Origin: an uncultured Clostridia bacterium
Lineage (GTDB): Bacteria; Bacillota; Clostridia; Christensenellales; Aristaeellaceae
Reading direction: 5' to 3'
Length of the DNA stretch: 64,000 bases
NCBI GenBank assembly: GCA_934632155.1
Contig: CAKTXZ010000009.1
Location: forward strand, 49,629-113,628
In this document: piece by piece, positions 35,871 through 45,707 of the stretch
Layout: each line of letters opens with the position of its first letter
Position numbering within the stretch: position 1 is the first letter of the stretch
Translations under genes and position numbers: made by a program
Notes under the pieces: generated by a model
The model's input: the letters and a program-made list of their open reading frames with translations, nothing else
What the model was told of the DNA's origin: nothing
Database searches by the model: none

Positions 35871-38800
35871 ATGCTGACGGAGGACATGCTGCGCGAACGC
35901 GCCGGGGACGGGGAATTCGCACAGGGGCAGGCGTTGTTTCGGCGCGCACTGGTTCGGGAAATACGCAAAAGCAGGGACGAAGCGGTCTACACCGTTTCGG
36001 ACGGCGCGCGGCATACCGTCCGGCTGACCGCCGCCGCCATGCAATGCGATTGCGGCGAAAAAAACTGCCGTCACTGCGTGGCCGCCGCTCTGACCGCCAT
36101 GGAAAGCGGCGTAACGGCCGAAATGGAAAAGCGCCGGGCGCAATTGGCGGCGCCCGCGCTGTTTGAAGCGGTTTCCGCCATCATGCCCGAGGCCGGCGGC
36201 GTAACGCTCTGCCCTGCGCTGTTTCTCACGCGCGAGGGGCTGCGGATCGGGCTGAAAATCGGCGAAGACCGGCTGTATGTGGTGCGGCACATCCCGCACT
36301 TTTTGCAGTGCCGCGAGGACGGCGCGCCCCTCCCCTTCGGGAAGGGCTTCGAATACCGTCCGCAGTGGATGCGCTTTGACGAAAAGCAATCGGCGCTGCT
36401 GGATATTCTGGCGGAGGTCTGCGAGGCCGCCGCCTTCAAAACGCTTACCGGCGCCGAGGCGCGCGTGCTGCTGCTGCCTCCCCGCGCGGCCGCGCGCGTG
36501 CTGTGCAGCCTGCGCGACATTCCCTTTTCCCTGCAGATTAACGGCGAGCAATACGCCCTTTCCGGCGTGGCCGCGCACGGAATGCAGCTTAATTTCCACC
36601 TTTCCGGCACGCCTGCGCGCCTGACCGTCGCCACGCAATTGCCCGCGCTGTGCTATCCGCTGACAAAGGATTACCGTTTCCTGTTCTACGACGGCGAATG
36701 TCTGGAAATTCCGCAGGAGCAGCGCGAATTGATCGCCACGCTGATTCGCTTTTCCACGGGACGCGACGCAGCCTTCACCTTCGGCGCGCAGGAAACGCCG
36801 CGCGTGATGAGCGAGCTTCTGCCCTTTCTGCTGCGCGTAGGCAGCGTAACGATCGACCCAACGCTGGAAAACACGTTCGTTCGTCTACCGCTTTTGCCGC
36901 GCGTATATCTGGATAAGGAAGGCGACGAGGTTACGGCGAAGGTTTCCTTCCGCTACGGCCAGCTGGAGATCGACCCTTTCCTGCCCGACAGCGCGCCGAG
37001 CGACCTGCTTTTGCTGCGCGACGCGGCGGGCGAGCGCGCCGTGCTGGACGAATTGGCGCAGGCGGGCTTTCACGTCTGCCGCGGCAAGGTATACCTGAGC
37101 GGCAGCGAAAGAATCTACGATTTCGTTACCGAGGGCGCTGGGCGGCTCACCCGCTGCGCCGAGGTTTTCTTCAGCCGCGACTTTCGCCGCATGACCCCGC
37201 GAAAGCCGCTGTTCTCGGGCATGCTGCGCCTGCGCAACGGGCGGCTGACGCTGGAATTGTCGGACGGCGGCACGCCCGTGGAGGAGCTTTTGCCCCTGCT
37301 GGACGCGCTGCGCAGGAGACGGCGCTATTTCCGTTTCAGGGAAGGCACCTTTCTGGATCTGAGCGACGCTTCGGAATGGCAGCCGCTGGCGGAGGCCATC
37401 GCCGAGGCGGAGGAAAACGCCGGGCAGGAAACGCTGGGCGCGTGCTTTGCGACCTATCTGGCCGCGTTGATTCGTGAAAACCACCTGAACGTCCGTCTGG
37501 ACGAGGCCGCCCAGCGCGCCGCGAGCCTTTCCTTTACCGCCCCGCCGCCGCCCGTAAGCTGCCTGCGTCCTTATCAGGAGCGCGGCTACCAATGGCTGCT
37601 GGCGCTGCACGCGCTGGGGATGGGCGGCATTCTGGCGGACGATATGGGGCTTGGCAAAACGGTGCAGACGCTTTCGGCGCTTTTATCCTGCGTGCAGCAG
37701 GAAAAGGCGCGCAGACCCTCGCTCATCGTCGCGCCCACCTCGCTTACCTATAACTGGCTGAGCGAATGCGAACGCTTCACGCCGCAATTATCCGTAATGC
37801 TCATCGGCGGCAGTCAGGCCGCACGGGCCGAGCAGATCGCGCGTTTGCACGAAAAGGACACGCCCGATCTGGTCATCACAAGCTATCCGCTCATCCGGCG
37901 CGATATTCAATTGATGAAGGATATTTCCTTCCGCTTCGCCGTGCTGGACGAAGCGCAGCAGATTAAAAACGTGCAAAGCGTCGGGGCGCACGCCGTCAAG
38001 CAGCTGACCGCCGAAACCCGCATCGCCCTGACGGGCACGCCCATGGAAAACCACGCGGGGGAATTATGGTCGCTGTTTGATTTCGTGCTGCCGGGCTACC
38101 TGCCGCGCTATACGGAATTTCTGCGCCGCTGGGGCGAAGGGCAGAACGCCGGCGATCTGCGCCGCCGCATCCGCCCGTTCCTGATGCGCCGCCTGAAGGG
38201 CGACGTGCTGGGCGAACTGCCGGAGAAGCTGGAAAGCGTCATGATGGCCGAAATGTCGCCGGAGCAGCGGCGGGTATACGAAGCGGCGCTGCTGCAAAAG
38301 CGTGAGCGCGTAGGCGAAATTCTGCGCGAGCGCGGGCTGGGACGCGGCCGGGCGGAGGTGCTTTCCGCCATCACGGAACTGCGGCAGATCTGCTGCCATC
38401 CCGCGCTGTGCCTGCCCGATTATGCCGGGCTTTCCGGTAAGCTGGAGCTTTTGATGGATATTCTGCCCGGCGCGCTGGCGGCGGGGCGGCGCGCGCTGAT
38501 TTTTTCGCAGTTCACCTCCATGCTGCATCTGATTGAGAAGCGGCTCGGGCAGGAGGGGATCCCCTATCTGTATCTGGACGGCGAAACCCCGGCAGACAAG
38601 CGGCTGGAGCTTACGCAGCGCTTCAACGGCGGCGAGGGCAGCGTTTTCCTCATTTCACTCAAGGCAGGCGGCACGGGGCTGAACCTGACGGGCGCGGATC
38701 TGGTGATCCACTACGACCCATGGTGGAACCCGACCGCCGAGGAGCAGGCGACAGGCCGCGCGCATCGCATCGGCCAGACGAAAAAGGTCGAGGTGCTGCG

Positions 38801-38954
38801 GCTGGTGATGCACGGCTCCATCGAGGAGCAGGTGCTCAGCATGAGCGACCGCAAGCGCCGTCTGTTTGACAAGCTGATTACGCCCGGCGAGGAAATGCCC
38901 ACGCGCCTGACCGAGGCGGATATTCTTTCCCTATTTGACGCGGAGCTGAAATGA
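35871..38954 (+). CDS. SNF2-family helicase with N-terminal SWIM zinc finger
   Basis: 1027 residues, GGAGG before the ATG. A SWIM motif (CDCGEKNCRHC, from residue 59) is followed by a ~450-residue bacterial SNF2 N-terminal region. The SNF2 ATPase has Walker A DDMGLGKTVQTL near 590, LIVAPTSLTYNWLSE, the Walker B box DEAQ near 692 and LTGTPMENH. The helicase C part has SLKAGGTGLNLTGADLVIHY and ends near ATGRAHRIGQTKKV. It would translocate on double-stranded DNA and remodel protein-DNA complexes. These occur in many Firmicutes as RapA-like housekeeping proteins; no partner defence genes are adjacent. Confidence 0.93.
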   Translation: MLTEDMLRERAGDGEFAQGQALFRRALVREIRKSRDEAVYTVSDGARHTVRLTAAAMQCDCGEKNCRHCVAAALTAMESGVTAEMEKRRAQLAAPALFEAVSAIMPEAGGVTLCPALFLTREGLRIGLKIGEDRLYVVRHIPHFLQCREDGAPLPFGKGFEYRPQWMRFDEKQSALLDILAEVCEAAAFKTLTGAEARVLLLPPRAAARVLCSLRDIPFSLQINGEQYALSGVAAHGMQLNFHLSGTPARLTVATQLPALCYPLTKDYRFLFYDGECLEIPQEQRELIATLIRFSTGRDAAFTFGAQETPRVMSELLPFLLRVGSVTIDPTLENTFVRLPLLPRVYLDKEGDEVTAKVSFRYGQLEIDPFLPDSAPSDLLLLRDAAGERAVLDELAQAGFHVCRGKVYLSGSERIYDFVTEGAGRLTRCAEVFFSRDFRRMTPRKPLFSGMLRLRNGRLTLELSDGGTPVEELLPLLDALRRRRRYFRFREGTFLDLSDASEWQPLAEAIAEAEENAGQETLGACFATYLAALIRENHLNVRLDEAAQRAASLSFTAPPPPVSCLRPYQERGYQWLLALHALGMGGILADDMGLGKTVQTLSALLSCVQQEKARRPSLIVAPTSLTYNWLSECERFTPQLSVMLIGGSQAARAEQIARLHEKDTPDLVITSYPLIRRDIQLMKDISFRFAVLDEAQQIKNVQSVGAHAVKQLTAETRIALTGTPMENHAGELWSLFDFVLPGYLPRYTEFLRRWGEGQNAGDLRRRIRPFLMRRLKGDVLGELPEKLESVMMAEMSPEQRRVYEAALLQKRERVGEILRERGLGRGRAEVLSAITELRQICCHPALCLPDYAGLSGKLELLMDILPGALAAGRRALIFSQFTSMLHLIEKRLGQEGIPYLYLDGETPADKRLELTQRFNGGEGSVFLISLKAGGTGLNLTGADLVIHYDPWWNPTAEEQATGRAHRIGQTKKVEVLRLVMHGSIEEQVLSMSDRKRRLFDKLITPGEEMPTRLTEADILSLFDAELK

Positions 38955-38963
38955 TTGTATAAT
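38935..38963 (+). promoter_or_regulatory. Promoter for the DUF5711-hemW genes
   Basis: TTGACG (38935-38940), 17 bases, then consensus TATAAT (38958-38963). The -35 lies within the last codons of the SNF2 gene, so downstream genes have their own promoter. Confidence 0.75.
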
Positions 38964-39051
38964 AATAATGGAAAAGGATGCTCCGCCCGCAGGCGCGCGT
39001 CCCCTCCGCGTATTTCATCCATTTTGAATCGGCCAAAGGCAGGTTTTGCAT

Positions 39052-40164
39052 ATGCAGCTATCCAAACCGATGGATCAGAAGCGGCGTTTCGTGATACTGG
39101 CCGCGCTGGCCGCGGCGGCCATCATCATCCTTGTGCTGATTATCGGCGCGCTGGGCGGCGGCGGGCGCAGGATGTCCGCCGTGAAGCTTCGCTGCGTCTC
39201 CACGCAGGACGTTACGCCCTTCGGAAACAATATCCTTTACTACGACGGCATGACGCTGTTTTGCCTTAACGCGCGCGGCGGCGAAAGGTGGAATTACACG
39301 CTTGGCGAAAACGCCAGCTTTTCCTGTTCGGACAAGGTGGTCACCGCCTGGTCCGGTACGCAGCTGCACATCATCAATCAGGACGGCTATTCCACCTATA
39401 ACGAAAACCTGCCGGACGTGATTCAGTTCGCCCGCGTGGGCAGCCGCTACGTCGCCGTGGTGCTGGGCAGCGATATCAGCCCCTCGCTGATTATCAAGGA
39501 TATGCAGGGCACGACCGTCGACAGCGAAACCAACGCCTATGAGGACATGATTATTCTGGATCTGGGCTTTTTCAGCGACGGCGAATATCTGTGGACCACC
39601 TCGCTGGACGTTTACGGCACGGTGCCCAACGCCACCATGCATACCTTCCGCGTCAATATGAGCAACTCCGGCAAAATTTCGCTGGGTGAAAATCTGGCCT
39701 ACGCCGTGGTGTACGCCGGAACCAAGCTCAACGTTATCACCACCCGGCAGCTGCGCCAATACGATTACCGCGGCACGCAGGATACCTCCGGCACCGTGCT
39801 GGTCTACGGCTGGCAGATGATCGACAGCACGGTCGCGGGCAATCAGGCCATGCTGCTCTTCGCGCCCTCCCGCCAGACCGATACGCTCTCGGGCTATAAC
39901 CAATTGCGCCTGCTCAACGGCAAAACGGATAAGCGCTACACGCTGCCCTCCGCCTGCGTCGGCGCCGCCATTCACAGCCATAAAATCTACGCCTTTTCGC
40001 ACGATACCGTCTACCGGGCGGACGTATCCGCCCAGCGCTTCAGCGCGCTCAGCCTGCCCGCCGAAATGAACGGCAAAACGGTAACGGGCTATCTGGGCAT
40101 GCTGGCAAACGGCGTGGCGCTTGTGCATTGCGACAGCGACGTATACGCCGTCACTCTGCCGTAA
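39052..40164 (+). CDS. DUF5711 membrane-anchored beta-propeller-like protein
   Basis: 370 residues from ATG 39052 (AAGGCAGG upstream; a TTG two codons earlier is possible). A single N-terminal membrane helix (FVILAALAAAAIIILVLII) anchors a large extracytoplasmic domain of repeated beta strands (VSTQDVTPFGNNILYYDGM, VVTAWSGTQLHIINQDGYST). This matches the clostridial DUF5711 family, whose role is unknown; a propeller is inferred from the repeating pattern. Its stop overlaps the hemW start by one base (TAATG), so the genes are coupled, though a shared function is not obvious. Confidence 0.78.
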   Translation: MQLSKPMDQKRRFVILAALAAAAIIILVLIIGALGGGGRRMSAVKLRCVSTQDVTPFGNNILYYDGMTLFCLNARGGERWNYTLGENASFSCSDKVVTAWSGTQLHIINQDGYSTYNENLPDVIQFARVGSRYVAVVLGSDISPSLIIKDMQGTTVDSETNAYEDMIILDLGFFSDGEYLWTTSLDVYGTVPNATMHTFRVNMSNSGKISLGENLAYAVVYAGTKLNVITTRQLRQYDYRGTQDTSGTVLVYGWQMIDSTVAGNQAMLLFAPSRQTDTLSGYNQLRLLNGKTDKRYTLPSACVGAAIHSHKIYAFSHDTVYRADVSAQRFSALSLPAEMNGKTVTGYLGMLANGVALVHCDSDVYAVTLP

Positions 40165-41276
40165 TGCATACCGCCGGGCTCTACATTCACATCCCCTTTT
40201 GCCAAAGCAAATGCGCCTATTGCGATTTTGCTTCCTTTGCCGGGCGGGAGAGCGACATGCCCGCCTACGCGGACGCGGTCGTCGCGGAGTTGAAAACGCG
40301 CGCCGGGCGAACCCCGCGCGAAATCGCCACGCTCTATATCGGCGGCGGCACGCCCTCGCTGCTGCCGCCCGCGCTGATGGACAAAATCCTGCGCGCGGCG
40401 CGCGATTGCTTTCCCTTTTCGCCAAACGCCGAATGCACCTGCGAATGCAACCCCGGCACGCTCACCCCGGCCTTTCTTTCCATGCTGCGCGAAAACGGCG
40501 TCAGTCGCCTTTCCTTCGGCGCGCAGGCCGCGCAGCCCGGGCTGCTCCGCATGCTTTCCCGCATCCACACATGGACGGATGTGGAACGCAGCGCGGCGCT
40601 TGCGCGGGACGCCGGGTTTGCCAATATCAATCTGGATTTGATGCTCGGCCTGCCCGGACAAACGGCGCGGGACGTGAGCGAAACGCTGCAAAGGGCGCTG
40701 GCGCTCTCCCCCACGCATCTTTCCTGCTACGGCCTGATTGTGGAGGAAGGCACGCCCCTGCAGCGGCAGGTGGCGCAGGGCGTATGGACGCTGCCGGATG
40801 AGGAAACCGAGCGCGCCGAATACGAGCTTTGCCGCCGGGTGCTGGCCGCGCACGGCTTCGAGCAATATGAAATCAGCAATTTCGCGCTGCCCGGCTTCGC
40901 CTGCCGCCACAACTGCGATTGCTGGCGGCGGCGGGAATACATCGGCGTCGGGAGCGCCGCCTGCGGCTTTGTGGAAAACACGCGGTATCAAAACCCGCGC
41001 GGCCTGACGGCGTATCTGCGCGGCGACGCGGCGGAAAGCGCGGATGTTTCGCCCGAGGAAGCGCGCTTTGAAAGCGTGATGCTCGGCCTGCGCATGACCG
41101 CGGGCGTATCGGACGCCGAATTTACCCGCATGCACGGCATGACGCTTCGGCAGGCCTTCGGCGCAAAGCTGGACGGCCCGATTCGCGGCGGGCTGCTTAT
41201 CTGGCGCGGCGACGCGCTTTGCCTGACGCGTCGCGGCATGGATTTGCAAAATCAGGTTTTGGTGGAATTATTATAA
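40164..41276 (+). CDS. hemW: Radical SAM heme chaperone HemW
   Basis: 370 residues. The start MHTAGLYIHIPFC fits HemW. The radical SAM cluster cysteines are C13, C17 and C20 (CQSKCAYC). Other conserved stretches are LYIGGGTPSLLP, VSRLSFGAQ and NLDLMLGLPGQT. The C-terminal HemN domain has YEISNFALPGFACRHN and ends with a winged-helix-like region. The Gln usually seen as FGVQ is FGAQ here. HemW delivers heme and is not a coproporphyrinogen oxidase despite old names. It is coupled to the DUF5711 gene. Confidence 0.93.
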   Translation: MHTAGLYIHIPFCQSKCAYCDFASFAGRESDMPAYADAVVAELKTRAGRTPREIATLYIGGGTPSLLPPALMDKILRAARDCFPFSPNAECTCECNPGTLTPAFLSMLRENGVSRLSFGAQAAQPGLLRMLSRIHTWTDVERSAALARDAGFANINLDLMLGLPGQTARDVSETLQRALALSPTHLSCYGLIVEEGTPLQRQVAQGVWTLPDEETERAEYELCRRVLAAHGFEQYEISNFALPGFACRHNCDCWRRREYIGVGSAACGFVENTRYQNPRGLTAYLRGDAAESADVSPEEARFESVMLGLRMTAGVSDAEFTRMHGMTLRQAFGAKLDGPIRGGLLIWRGDALCLTRRGMDLQNQVLVELL

Positions 41277-41345
41277 AACCATGGAACAAAAAACGCGCCT
41301 GCTTCGTCTTTATAATGTAGAACAGCAAATCTTGGAGGGAGAGCC

Positions 41346-42614
41346 ATGAAAAAGAACCTTTGGAAGCCGTTTATCGCCCTGACGCTGGCGTTTTGCCTTT
41401 TCTGCGGGGCGACGGGCGCCTGCGCCTCCGCCATCGGCTCGGGCGCAACCTATACCGGCGAAACCTACGACGCTTATCCGCCCATCGGCGCGGGCGCGTC
41501 CTATACCGGCACGCGCACATATAACGCCGCCTTCGGGCTGGTGGACGGCACCAATACGCTCAACCTGCGCACCGGCCCCGGCACGCAGTACGATTGGCTG
41601 CGCAGCATCCCGCAGGGCACGTGGCTGGGCATTATGGGCGAATCGGGAAACTGGTATTACGTCTATCTGGCGGAGGATTCGTCCGTTGTCGGTTATGTCA
41701 GCAAAAACTTCGTCAAAACGCAATCCGGCGGCGGCTCGGGCAGCGCGACGGGCGTGGTAAACAATCCCAAGCCCACCTCCTTCCTGAACCTGCGCCAGTA
41801 CCCCAGCTATTCCGCGCCCGTGCTGGGCATCTATTACAACGGCGCTACCTTTACCGTGCTTTCCTTCAGCGACGGCTGGTATCAGGTGCAGATCAACGGC
41901 GTCGTCGGCTATTTCCGGCAGGAATTTGTGCGCATCAACGGCGCGTCCGGCGGCACGGAAAGCGCGTATGTCAAAACGCCCAACGGCGGCAAGATTAACC
42001 TGCGCGACTGCCCGTCCTATACCGGCTCCTCCATCATCGGCCAGTACCTCAACGGCAGTCAGGTAACCGTCCTGCTGCGCGGCAAGGGCGCCTCCGCCTC
42101 CTCCTTCTGGAAGATCTCCATCAACGGCGTGACGGGCTATGCGGATTCCACCTTCCTCTCCCTCTCCCCCTACGCGCCCTCGCCCACGCCCGCGCACCCC
42201 ACGACCAACGGCTACGCCGTGGTCAATAACCCCAAGGCGACGCAGTACCTGAACCTGCGCGCCCAGCCCTCCACCGCCGCCAAGGTCATCGCCCAGTACC
42301 GCAACGGCGTTCGGTTCGAGGTCATCGCGCAGGGCGTCACATGGACGAAGGTTTACGGCTCGGCCACGGGCAATATCGGCTATTTCATGACCAAGTATCT
42401 CTCTCTCCGCGGCCTGCCCGCAACGCCCACCAAGACGATTCAAAACGGCAATACCTACGTCAACCTGCGTTCCGCCCCCAGCAAGCAGACGGGCGTCGTC
42501 TACCAGCGTCTCTATTCCGGCACAAGCGTAACCGTCCTGACCCCCGGCGACGAATGGACGCAGGTGCGCTGCGGCAACACCACCGGCTATGTTATGACCT
42601 GCTTCCTGAAGTAA
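41346..42614 (+). CDS. Secreted protein with five SH3b domains
   Basis: 422 residues, GGAGG 7 bases before the ATG. A consensus TATAAT lies ~35 bases upstream (41311-41316) without a clear -35. The signal peptide ends near ATGACAS. Five bacterial SH3 (SH3b) modules are each marked by NLR: TLNLRTGPGTQYDW, FLNLRQYPSYSAPV, KINLRDCPSYTGSS, YLNLRAQPSTAAKV and YVNLRSAPSKQTGV. A Pro-rich linker precedes module 4. There is no catalytic domain or LPXTG anchor. SH3b repeats usually bind peptidoglycan or peptides, so it is probably a cell-wall-binding exoprotein; its actual role is unknown. Confidence 0.88.
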   Translation: MKKNLWKPFIALTLAFCLFCGATGACASAIGSGATYTGETYDAYPPIGAGASYTGTRTYNAAFGLVDGTNTLNLRTGPGTQYDWLRSIPQGTWLGIMGESGNWYYVYLAEDSSVVGYVSKNFVKTQSGGGSGSATGVVNNPKPTSFLNLRQYPSYSAPVLGIYYNGATFTVLSFSDGWYQVQINGVVGYFRQEFVRINGASGGTESAYVKTPNGGKINLRDCPSYTGSSIIGQYLNGSQVTVLLRGKGASASSFWKISINGVTGYADSTFLSLSPYAPSPTPAHPTTNGYAVVNNPKATQYLNLRAQPSTAAKVIAQYRNGVRFEVIAQGVTWTKVYGSATGNIGYFMTKYLSLRGLPATPTKTIQNGNTYVNLRSAPSKQTGVVYQRLYSGTSVTVLTPGDEWTQVRCGNTTGYVMTCFLK

Positions 42615-42745
42615 GGGCGACGCGCCGTCAGCGCGGACGAAGCGGCCGGCAAAGGCCCGCCCTTCCGCCTTCCGCGCAGGCCGATTCAACGCCTGTGTCG
42701 GGTGCAATCCGGAAAACGCAGCACAGGAACAGCTCCGCAGGAAAC

Positions 42746-42788
42746 GCTTCGGCTCACGGGCAATCGCTTCGCGAGCCGAAGCCTTTTT
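42746..42788 (+). terminator. Terminator after the SH3b gene
   Basis: GCTTCGGCTC (42746-42755) pairs with GAGCCGAAGC (42773-42782) and is followed by CTTTTTC. Confidence 0.8.
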
Positions 42789-42819
42789 CTTTCTTATTCC
42801 GTCCCGTCGGGCGCAATGG

Positions 42820-42848
42820 TTTACATTCCCGCCGGTTTATGATAAAAT
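42820..42848 (+). promoter_or_regulatory. Promoter of dxs-tlyA
   Basis: TTTACA (42820-42825), 17 bases, TAAAAT (42843-42848). It is ~55 bases before the dxs ATG. Confidence 0.75.
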
Positions 42849-42902
42849 AAATGGGTTTGATTACCGCGCTCAAGCGCTAAGGAGCAGAGAGGAAGCAGGC
42901 AA

Positions 42903-44741
42903 ATGAAGCTATCGCAGATCACCGCGCCGAATCAGCTCAGGGGCTGCTCACAGGCGGAGCTGCAGGAAATTGCCGGGGAAATCCGGCAAAAGATCCTGAC
43001 GACGGTATCGCGTAACGGAGGGCATCTGGCCTCCAATCTGGGCGTGGTGGAGCTCACGCTGGCGCTGCACCGCACGCTAAACTGCCCCAAGGACAAGCTG
43101 ATTTTTGACGTGGGTCATCAATGCTACGCGCACAAGCTGCTGACCGGGCGCGGCGATAGATTCGATTCCCTGCGCAGGCTGGACGGCCTGTGCGGCTTTC
43201 CCGTGCGCACGGAAAGCGAATACGACGCCTTTGGCGCGGGCCATGCGTCCACCGCGCTGTCGGCGGCCGTAGGTATGGCGCGGGCGCGCGATCTGACGGG
43301 CGACGATTATCACGTGGCCGCCGTCGTTGGCGACGGCGCGTTGACGGGCGGCATGTGCTATGAGGCGCTCAACGACGCCGGCAGCCGTAAAACGGCCATG
43401 CTGCTGGTGCTCAACGACAACGGCATGTCCATCTCGCGCAATGTGGGCGCGCTGTCGGCGCAGCTGACTCGCCTGCGCCTGAGCCGCGGCTGGCTGAGCG
43501 TAAAGCATGCCGTCGCCGAAACGCTGCGCAAGGCTCCGCTGGGCGGCCAGCGGATGTACGACGTTTTTCAGCGCATCAAAAACAACCTGCGCAACGTGCT
43601 GGTGCACGACCGCTTTTTCACCTCGCTGGGCTGGCGCTATTTCGGCCCCATCGACGGCCATGACATTCAGGGAATGGAACGCATCTTCAACCGCCTGCTG
43701 GCGCTCAAGGAGCCCGTGGTTGTGCATGTGGTAACCAAAAAAGGCGCGGGCTATGAGCAGGCCGAAAACGCGCCCGAGCGCTATCACGGCGTTTCGCCGC
43801 GCGCGGCGGCTTCCGGCGCGGGCATGGCGCTGGGCGCGGTCGCAGGCGATGCGGTAGCGCGGCTGGCGGCGCAGGATCCGAGCGTCGCGGTCATTACCGC
43901 CGCCATGACGGACAGCACGGGCTTTGCCTCCTTCGCCGCGCGCTTCCCGGACCGGCTGTTTGACGTGGGCATCGCCGAGGAGCACGCCGTTACCATGGCG
44001 GCAGGCATGGCGGCCGCCGGAATGCGCCCCTTTGTGGCGATTTATGAAACCTTTCTTCAACGCGGCGTCGACCAAATGCTCACGGACGTTTGCCTGCAGC
44101 GGCTGCCCGTATGCTTTTTAATGGATAGGGCGGGCATCGGCGGCGAGGACGGCGCAACCCATCACGGCCTTTTCGGCGCGTCGCTGCTGCGCATGCTGCC
44201 GAACCTGACGCTGCTTTCGCCGCGATGCGGCGACGAGCTGGCCGCGATGATCGCATGGGCGGCGCGGCAGCAGGGCCCCGTCGCCATTCGCTACGGAAAG
44301 GGCGGCGACGCGGCGCAGCCCGCCTATACGGCCTCCTTTGCGCCCGGACAATGGGAAACGGTCGCTCCCGGCCAAAACGCGGCGCTGATCGCCTGCGCCA
44401 CCATGACGGACGTCGCCCTGCGCGCGCGGGAAGCGCTGGCTGCGCGCGGCGTTTCCCTGCGGGTGATTCACGCTTCCTCCGTCAAGCCGTTGGACGAAGC
44501 ATGCCTGCGCGGGCTTTCCGATGCCGGAACGCCTTGGCTGCTGCTGGAGGAGGGCCCGGCCTCCGGCCTGTGCGGCGCGGTGCTGGAATGCTGCCAGCGT
44601 CTTAGGCTGCGCCGTCCGGACGGCATGATAACCCTGCCGGACGCGTTCATTCCCCATGGCGCGCGCGCCGCACTGCTCGCGCGCTACGGCCTGACCGCAG
44701 AAAATGTGGCCGATCAAATCGAAAGGGCGATAGCAAAATGA
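42903..44741 (+). CDS. dxs: 1-deoxy-D-xylulose-5-phosphate synthase
   Basis: 612 residues. It has the thiamine diphosphate motifs in order: GGHLASNLGVVELTLALH, FDVGHQCYAHKLLTGR, VVGDGALTGGMCYEALNDAG (GDG...N) and FDVGIAEEHAVTMAAGMA with the catalytic Glu. The transketolase C-terminal domain follows. It condenses pyruvate and glyceraldehyde-3-phosphate in the MEP isoprenoid pathway, and the product also feeds thiamine and pyridoxal synthesis. It overlaps tlyA by four bases (ATGA), a common Firmicute arrangement, and has its own promoter. Confidence 0.97.
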   Translation: MKLSQITAPNQLRGCSQAELQEIAGEIRQKILTTVSRNGGHLASNLGVVELTLALHRTLNCPKDKLIFDVGHQCYAHKLLTGRGDRFDSLRRLDGLCGFPVRTESEYDAFGAGHASTALSAAVGMARARDLTGDDYHVAAVVGDGALTGGMCYEALNDAGSRKTAMLLVLNDNGMSISRNVGALSAQLTRLRLSRGWLSVKHAVAETLRKAPLGGQRMYDVFQRIKNNLRNVLVHDRFFTSLGWRYFGPIDGHDIQGMERIFNRLLALKEPVVVHVVTKKGAGYEQAENAPERYHGVSPRAAASGAGMALGAVAGDAVARLAAQDPSVAVITAAMTDSTGFASFAARFPDRLFDVGIAEEHAVTMAAGMAAAGMRPFVAIYETFLQRGVDQMLTDVCLQRLPVCFLMDRAGIGGEDGATHHGLFGASLLRMLPNLTLLSPRCGDELAAMIAWAARQQGPVAIRYGKGGDAAQPAYTASFAPGQWETVAPGQNAALIACATMTDVALRAREALAARGVSLRVIHASSVKPLDEACLRGLSDAGTPWLLLEEGPASGLCGAVLECCQRLRLRRPDGMITLPDAFIPHGARAALLARYGLTAENVADQIERAIAK

Positions 44742-45532
44742 AGCAGCGGATCGACGTATGGCTCACGCAGCACGGGCTGGCCGAAAGCCGCGAAAAGGCG
44801 CAGGCCATGATTATGGCGGGCGAGGTTTACATCGGCGAAAAAAAAGTGCTCAAGGCCTCCGAGCAGGCGGCGGACGACGCGCCCGTGCACCTGCGCGGCG
44901 GGCAGACCTTTGCCAGCCGCGGCGGGCATAAGCTGGAAAAGGCGATTACCGCCTTTCAGGCCGATGTGCGCGGGCTTGTCGCCATGGATATCGGCGCGGC
45001 GGCGGGCGGCTTTACGGATGTGCTGCTGCGTCACGGCGCGGCGCATGTCTACGCCATCGACGTGGGCTACGGCCAGATGGACTGGCGGCTGCGCAACGAC
45101 CCGCGCGTTACCGTCATGGAACGCACCAACGCGCGCACGCTGACGCGGGAGCATTTCGCGCTTGCGCCGACGCTGACGGTGATGGACGTCTCCTTCATTT
45201 CCATCAAGCTGATTTTGCCGGTAGCGGCGGCCATCATGGGCGACGCGGGGCGGTTTCTGACGCTGATTAAGCCGCAGTTTGAGGCCGGAAAGGGGCAGGT
45301 GGGCAAAAACGGCGTGGTGCGTGAAAAGGAAATTCACGCGCGCGTAATTGAGGAAATCTGTCGTTTCGCGCCATCCTTCGGCTGGCATGTGGCCGGCCTC
45401 ACCTTCTCCCCCATCAAGGGGCCGGCCGGAAATATTGAATTTCTGGCGGATATTCAGCCCGGCGCGGGCGAAGAAATCAGCGGCGGCGCCATCGCCCGGC
45501 TGGTCGATCAGGCGCACGCGGAATTAAAGTAG
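44738..45532 (+). CDS. tlyA: TlyA-family 2'-O-methyltransferase (S4/FtsJ fold)
   Basis: 264 residues starting MKQRIDVWLTQHGLAESREK, an S4 RNA-binding domain. A Rossmann FtsJ methyltransferase follows, with KLEKAI, MDIGAAAGGFTDVLLRHGA (SAM loop), YAIDVGYGQMDWRLRN and the catalytic-region Lys LIKPQFEAGKGQVGK. Mycobacterial TlyA methylates 16S and 23S rRNA and affects capreomycin sensitivity. The old name hemolysin A is not meaningful here. It is translationally coupled to dxs. Confidence 0.93.
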   Translation: MKQRIDVWLTQHGLAESREKAQAMIMAGEVYIGEKKVLKASEQAADDAPVHLRGGQTFASRGGHKLEKAITAFQADVRGLVAMDIGAAAGGFTDVLLRHGAAHVYAIDVGYGQMDWRLRNDPRVTVMERTNARTLTREHFALAPTLTVMDVSFISIKLILPVAAAIMGDAGRFLTLIKPQFEAGKGQVGKNGVVREKEIHARVIEEICRFAPSFGWHVAGLTFSPIKGPAGNIEFLADIQPGAGEEISGGAIARLVDQAHAELK

Positions 45533-45569
45533 CCGTCTGCGCTCCCTCGCCTGCACGCATGAAAACGCA

Positions 45570-45620
45570 AACGCTCCGCACCCACAGGCAGCCTGCCCGT
45601 GCGTCGGAGCGTTCGTTTTC
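45570..45620 (+). terminator. Terminator after tlyA
   Basis: AACGCTCCG (45570-45578) pairs with CGGAGCGTT (45605-45613), and the loop carries its own small hairpin. CGTTTTC follows. The outer stem is the same as that after dnaA. Confidence 0.75.
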
Positions 45621-45707
45621 TTCTTCCGGCAGCGTCTTTCATGCCATCGTCTGCCGAACGCAGACATGCTTCCCGCCGCCATGCCTGCACCCGCCGCATT
45701 CCTTTCG

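Noticed and set aside
35871..38954. SNF2 helicase as part of a defence system (DISARM- or Dnd-like)
   Set aside because: No methyltransferase, nuclease, PLD or phosphorothioation genes are adjacent. The SWIM-SNF2 layout fits the common housekeeping form.
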